From Hyposmocoma kahamanoa (lineage: Eukaryota; Arthropoda; Insecta; Lepidoptera; Cosmopterigidae): a stretch of 64,000 nt of DNA. Both the position numbers and the translations under genes were made by a program. Below the pieces are notes generated by a model. It made no database searches. It saw only the letters and a list, made by a program, of their open reading frames with translations, and had not been told where the DNA came from. The first letter of the stretch is position 1; every line of letters begins with the position of its first letter. Shown piece by piece: positions 58,773 through 64,000 of the stretch. The stretch is taken from NCBI RefSeq assembly GCF_003589595.1, contig NW_020654810.1:16451113-16515112 (forward strand), in the 5' to 3' direction.

Positions 58773-60395
58773 AGAATGGATAGCCAACACAATACATATG
58801 TAGGGCATAGCTAATAACATACAGTCAATGTATGTAAGCATTATACATATCGCACTTACAGGCTACCACCACACACACTGCAGGTAGGAATAAGCTGTTT
58901 TTTTTAATGTATATGTACTACTTAGGAACGGCTACGATTTGAAGTCACGCGTAGCCGACTCAAACGTGAAATATAGTCAAACCATGGTAAGAAACCTGTA
59001 GCATGTGATAATCATCATTTACAAAGTCTACACATTTTTCTGCCTTTATTCATTTCACAAAATGCTACAAAAATAAATGTGAAGGATTAAACAATCTCTA
59101 CCCTAAGTAGCGTTTAAATTTTATTAAAAGTAGACACAATTTTCTGACTTGCAAGGTAATTTCAATTTATCAGCGGCGAGCACGCAGGAGAGCGAGTAAA
59201 GCCTTCATAATCCAACAGCGAGATAATAAGAAAAATAGTGCAAATTTTCCACAAGTAAATCCTCGACATGGGCGCTTGGGTTAGAAGGAGAAACAAATGG
59301 TATGTGAATCAAATCGGAGCGAGACAGTTGCGAGTGGCCCTTGTCGCGTGTTACTTCAAGGATTAGAGACGCGTGTTATAGAATGTAAAGACTAAATACG
59401 TCGATACACGTGTGGCCTTGTTTAAGTAACGGATTTTATAGCTATGAGCGAACATGGCATAATTGCTATTACATGTTTAGCTTCGTTAAAGTCGCAAACC
59501 GTTAGATGATTTCGAAAACCCGACTTCAAGTATACATGTGTCATAACCGGTTCTTATTGAGTTTAAAATCGCTCTATGTATTTAAAGATCTCGCCTTTAC
59601 TACGTGAATTTTTGAAAAGTTTGAAACACTGGCAATAAAATGGTTGGGTAATATATAACAACATTATTGCCGAAATCAGCACGAAAACTGTTGTGTAGTG
59701 TTCAGCAAACAAGCATGGTCTCGCAATAAACCGGCCGGTGCGGGACCGGTTACTCCAACTCGACCGAGGACAGCTCGAAATACGACCCCTCCCAACTTTA
59801 CCCGGCAACTTTAAGATGGCTATTTTTCGAGTGCAAAGTTTTGTATTTCGGATGCAGTTGTAAATATTTGGTTTTCTCACTGCGGTCTTCCTAACAAGTG
59901 AACCGTAAAGTACGTGCGAGTGGCGTCTTCATTCTCAATCTGCGCAAGTCCGCGGTTTGCCGCTCGCATCACAATGTTGCTCCCTCTCCCACCCCCTACT
60001 TCTATTCGCAATTAAAACGATATTATCGGAATCATACACTTTCCCCCTTGCAACTTTCAGGAGAGGGATTTTTTCGCGCTCTCAGCTCGTGATAAAGTGT
60101 ACTCGCTATTATTTCTTCTTTTAGAACACGGGATTTATAACTTCTTCGTAAAAGGATTCCAGGATCGGTTATTAATTTCATCGGAGATTGCATTTTTTGT
60201 TTTATTTTGTGAAGAGTTATTTATACAGAGATTTAGAACAAGTTACTTGTCCGCTTTTTATATTTACGTACCTACTTGGAAATTTGTTTTTATCGTACTT
60301 CTATACAAAAAGTTGCTGCGTTAGTGAACTGACACCAAAAAATTTTGCTAGAAGTACTTGTTCAATATTCAATCTTGTCTTCATGGCTAATTAAA
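58773..60395. other. Unannotated stretch
   Basis: No gene. A palindromic AACCGGCC...GGACCGGTT block lies at 59732-59750. Short frames at 59.56-60.5 kb lack motifs. Confidence 0.4.
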
Positions 60396-60650
60396 GACGA
60401 CCTCAGTGGTCGAGTGGCTTACGCACCGGTTTTTATGGTGTCGCTCTCTGCGATCTCTGAGATCCCGAGTTCGATCGCCAACCGGGTCAACGTAGAAAAA
60501 GTCACTTTTCCATATTGTCTCGGGTCTTAGTGTTTATAGTACCGTTGTTGTTTCCGATTTCCATAACACAAGTGCTTTAGTTACTTTCTTTAGGATCAAA
60601 GCAACGTAGGTGATGTTGTCTAATATTTATTTATTTATATTTATTTAAAA
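60396..60650 (+). repeat. SINE2 copy, best preserved
   Basis: GACGACCTCAGTGGTCGAG (A-box region), GAGTTCGATCGCCAACCGG (B-box region), TATTGTCTCGGGTCTTAGTG, TTCCATAACACAAGTGC, ending in a TATTTATTTATTTA-type tail. Confidence 0.8.
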
Positions 60651-63024
60651 GCAGCTATCTGTGATCGTAAGCATTTATAGACTGGAATTTATTTTAAAAA
60701 CAAATGCATGGATAATCCCGTAGATCCTGGCCTATTCGTCTCTACCACGTTATCAACCTGGTACGCAGATCATTGAATCTCATTGACCACAACTTGTACG
60801 TCTTTCATTTCAATTAAAGACAAATAACAGTGCATTTAAGATTATTATTATTACAGAAGTTAAAAACATAATCAAGACATTAAAATCACAATGTGCTTTT
60901 CGTAATATATTGCAAATTGTAAAAAAGTGCTTAGATACTTTTTAGTTTCAAAAAAACTTTTTTATAACATGGATAACAAAAAATAATTAAAGGAAGCTTT
61001 GTTAACCACTATACTATTATAATGATAAGCACATCAATTACAGCTCGTGTGGAGCCCACATGTCTAATCAAATGGGACACGATAACTCGGGTAATTGCAC
61101 AGATCATTGATAAACGTTGATCATTACCTATTTAGCTAACTGTGTTTACTTGACTTGTAGAATATTCGATTCATTAATTAATTTGCAACCTCTATAGAAC
61201 CTTTAGAAGATTTTAAGTTACTTTCACGTTACGACGCTACAATACCAAAATGGTCTTTGACACCATGTATTTCTAGAACGTGTGGCGGGTTAAAAAATAC
61301 GAGGATGCCGAGAGATCTTCGTCCAACAATAGAACATTGATGACGATTAAAAAAACGGAAATGCCCTTTGCAAAGGACTATGGTGCTTATCAGTTACCAT
61401 AATAGTAAAACATGATCCGCTAAAGCAACGCGCGCACACTAATCTAGGTCGCAATCGGAGGCCAAAGTGTGTCGTAAAACAACGCAGTCGCGAATAAAAG
61501 GGACGGAATCTTATTAAAGTAAATATTTATGGCATTGCCATCAACCGATTGGACGAGGGTTCCGTCGCCATTGATAAATTGTCCCGCCGGTTGCGGCCTA
61601 ACGGCTACTCTCCCAAATATTTCTCGTGTTACATATCGCGCTAAAAAAAATTCGATGTGTTTGATTTATGACATAATTTCCTTTCACGCCTTTTGATAAG
61701 TTTCCTTGGAATTCGGGCGTGAGTGCGTCGCGGGACACGGGGACGCTTTTATGCTGAGTAAATCTCGCCCACGCCGAACGCTTGAAACTTGCTTGAGCAA
61801 AATACAGTGAAAATAAATGAAACTTGAAAAAACTGAAAAACTTAGTGAGCTTCGGGAACTTAAATAGTTGAGCATCTCGACGCACAAAGTGGCGAGGCAA
61901 TTTTGTCTCTATTTATTTACCTGAACATAGACAAGAGCATGTCTCCACACAATCAGCTTGACGGAAAAGTTGATTGTTCGTGTTCCATTCAACTTCACAA
62001 TAGAGAAAATGAAGAGGAACCAATTCTTTTTACAGCAGCTTTTATCCACCGTTTCCTACGCTTGCCGAAAGTTTGCATTTAGACTCTCGACTCGAATGCA
62101 TTAGAATCTGTGCAAATATTTGTCCTCGAGTCGACTATGTATTTTTCTTTTGGGCGATGATTTCGATAAATTGTTTATACATTTGAGAACCTAAAACCTG
62201 GTTTTGTTATTCTCTTTACGGTCGTTCTACTAGTACTGCAACTGCGTAGCAAGTTGTAATATAATCATACATCATAGCCTGTCCCAAAACTGAAACAAAC
62301 GCTCCAATTAATAGGCTTCTTATAAGGATCGATCGCATAAGGCCGCCAATGGCAGGCAATTCTGTTTTCTCATAACCTCGTCTTTTTCTCACTAATAGCT
62401 ATTGCGATTAACTTGTTATTATTAGCTGAGCTCAGAAGCAATCCGGCAATTATTTACGTAGCAAACATTATGTCACGATGAAAGCTCGTTGATAAAACTT
62501 TTGGCTAACTATTACGTCAGAATGGACAATTCCCGAACATCTCTTAATTATGGTGCTGCGTATTTCGTATTACAATAATGAAGCGAAACAATAACAAAAG
62601 TTTGGACGTCGGAGCGCGGCCGGCGAACAACTTCACCGCTCTGCTCATTTGAGTGCTTGTTGAGCTCCTAATGAAAACTTGCCAGTTACCGCCGACATAG
62701 AACGTTACTTTTATTGGGCAAAAAACAAGGACAAAGTCGCCACTATGACTCGTGTTAATCCACTTTTACTTATATTTCGCTTTCGGCTTCAATTAGCTAA
62801 CTTATAACTTGGCCGGAATTACAGATTAAGAGACTCATTTACAATAAATTCTAGTAACGACGGGCTTGGGGAAGGGAAAAGGTAGCGAAGGTATAGAAAA
62901 AATGTAGCACACAACCCTCGAAGGCGTAGAGGGCACGACGTGGAGGCCTAAAGTTGTATAACGTCCGTTATCGACGCCTACAATAAGTCGCGTTTTATAC
63001 GGTTATTATAGCGCCATAAACGCC

Positions 63025-63150
63025 ACCGGCCGGTGTTTCATACAGTGCCGGGCAGATTATACTGCCTGCGGGCCGCGGGGTGAAGGGGTGGGGTGCTGGG
63101 CGCGCGAGGCGGGCCCGCCCACTGTCAGCTCCACGTGCCGCCCGACAGAT
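63025..63150. other. CpG- and GC-rich block
   Basis: The richest GC block in the window (CGGGCCGCGGGGTGAAGGGG, GCGCGCGAGGCGGGCCCGCC) within AT-rich DNA, about 90 bases before the candidate splice ratchet point. It could be a regulatory element or part of an unrecognised exon. No protein motif is seen in six frames. Confidence 0.4.
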
Positions 63151-63204
63151 GTGTCGAGATATCCGATATCGGGAGACACATTCATAATCTTTGCCTCAAC
63201 CTTT

Positions 63205-63250
63205 TGCTTCTTATATTAAAATAACTAAACCTTCTCTCAGGTGAGAACAT
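63205..63250 (+). promoter_or_regulatory. Candidate recursive splice site (strong match)
   Basis: AACTAAACCTTCTCTCAG|GTGAGAAC: a possible branch point (AACTAAAC), a pure pyrimidine run CCTTCTCT, CAG, then GTGAG with no exon between, at 63240/63241. This is the architecture of known ratchet points in long Drosophila introns. No flanking coding exon is visible. Confidence 0.45.
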
Positions 63251-64000
63251 GACGTGAATTAAAAATTGGGCCACTAATATACAGGCGGAATCCCAAGGCC
63301 ACGAAAAATATTTAGGTGAAATAGTAATTACACTTTATTCCACAGCACACACACTACACTTACGCTTTTAGTTTCGTTTTTCAAATATAATTTTTTACAA
63401 TCTTTGTTTTAATGACTGAATGGTAATAAAGTATTTCTTGTAAAAGTTTGGATTACGAAGGGTATAAATTATTCTGATGCATGTTTAATTTGTCAAAGCA
63501 GAACCCACGGAAGGCAACGCTCGCAAATCACCCGAAATCCCCAGATTTAATTAAAGTATTCCACCTAAAAATAAAGGTACATGTACAGTACCTACTCTAA
63601 TTGACGCCGAAAAAAAAGTTAATTCCTGGAGCGACGTTGGAAGAACTTTCATTAGCGTTTCACGACTATAATTGCAAGTTAAAATAATTATGTTTACGGA
63701 ATCCTTTTCTTACCCAGAGATTATTTATCTTCTCCATTGTTACAAGAAGTGACGCGGACGAATTTCACGAAAATACCCCATTTATCTACAGCGAGCACAC
63801 AAAGGCAATGCGAAACCCAAAACTTTTTACGTGGTCAGTGACAATGCTATTTCTCTCTTTTCTCTTAACGTTTCATTTCTAACTTCTAAGGGTATTGTAT
63901 TTGTACAGTTTGTGGGCGGCAATAAAACATGTTCTATTTTAGGGTTTGACGTTGTCTTACAGGAGTTCTTAGATCCAATTCGGCAGTCGCATTTTATATT

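Larger units (their letters stand above)
60651..64000. other. Repeat-poor right end
   Basis: No SINE, LINE or mariner recognised over 3.3 kb. It holds a CpG-rich block at 63025-63150 and a fused acceptor/donor motif at 63240/63241. Overlapping minus-strand frames at 61.6-61.9 kb have no motif. Confidence 0.5.

Noticed and set aside
61905..61945. Minus-strand TATGTTCAG|GTAAAT as a ratchet point
   Set aside because: Donor is off consensus and it is on the opposite strand to the two better candidates.

Overview
This window reads as AT-rich, non-coding insect DNA, most probably from a moth or butterfly. That rests on recognising repeat types by eye: short tRNA-headed SINEs, tails with (ATC)n/(GAT)n or ATTC repeats, 3' ends of non-LTR retrotransposons and SETMAR-like mariner elements. 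No species can be named. A run of exactly 10 N at 56944-56953 after an (AC)n tract marks a draft-assembly gap. I found no intact host protein-coding gene, rRNA, genuine tRNA gene or CRISPR array on either strand. The open frames are short and are either transposon debris or chance. The simplest reading is an intergenic desert or, more interestingly, the inside of a very long intron.

Layout: 0-11.7 kb is repeat-rich: a LINE reverse-transcriptase tail at 1.1-1.7 kb, SINE copies, and a 1287-bp mariner at 6.19-7.48 kb nested inside a SINE. From 11.7 to 21.0 kb no dispersed repeat could be recognised; this stretch holds a juxtaposed acceptor/donor motif at 14.47 kb. From 21 to 61 kb repeats dominate again: at least seven SINE-like families, several LINE fragments, two internally deleted mariner copies (27.5-28.4 kb, minus; 43.7-44.8 kb, plus), and two near-identical 228-bp elements with 31-bp inverted ends and perfect 8-bp target duplications (42.7 and 46.8 kb). 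A three-unit degenerate tandem repeat lies at 50.1-50.6 kb, and several near-perfect hairpins are scattered through the window. From 61 to 64 kb repeats are again not recognised; this end has a GC-rich block at 63.05 kb and a second acceptor/donor motif at 63.24 kb.

How parts work together: nested insertions give a relative order. A mariner hit a SINE1 copy, a SINE1 tail fragment sits in a SINE2 copy, and the 228-bp element hit a SINE3 copy. All three mariners have lost transposase function, so any past movement of the shortened copies needed a transposase from elsewhere. The two AG|GT motifs are both on the + strand; if real they would be recursive splice points of one long plus-strand intron. 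I see no convincing new biological system. The splice-ratchet candidates and the 228-bp element family are the most testable leads.
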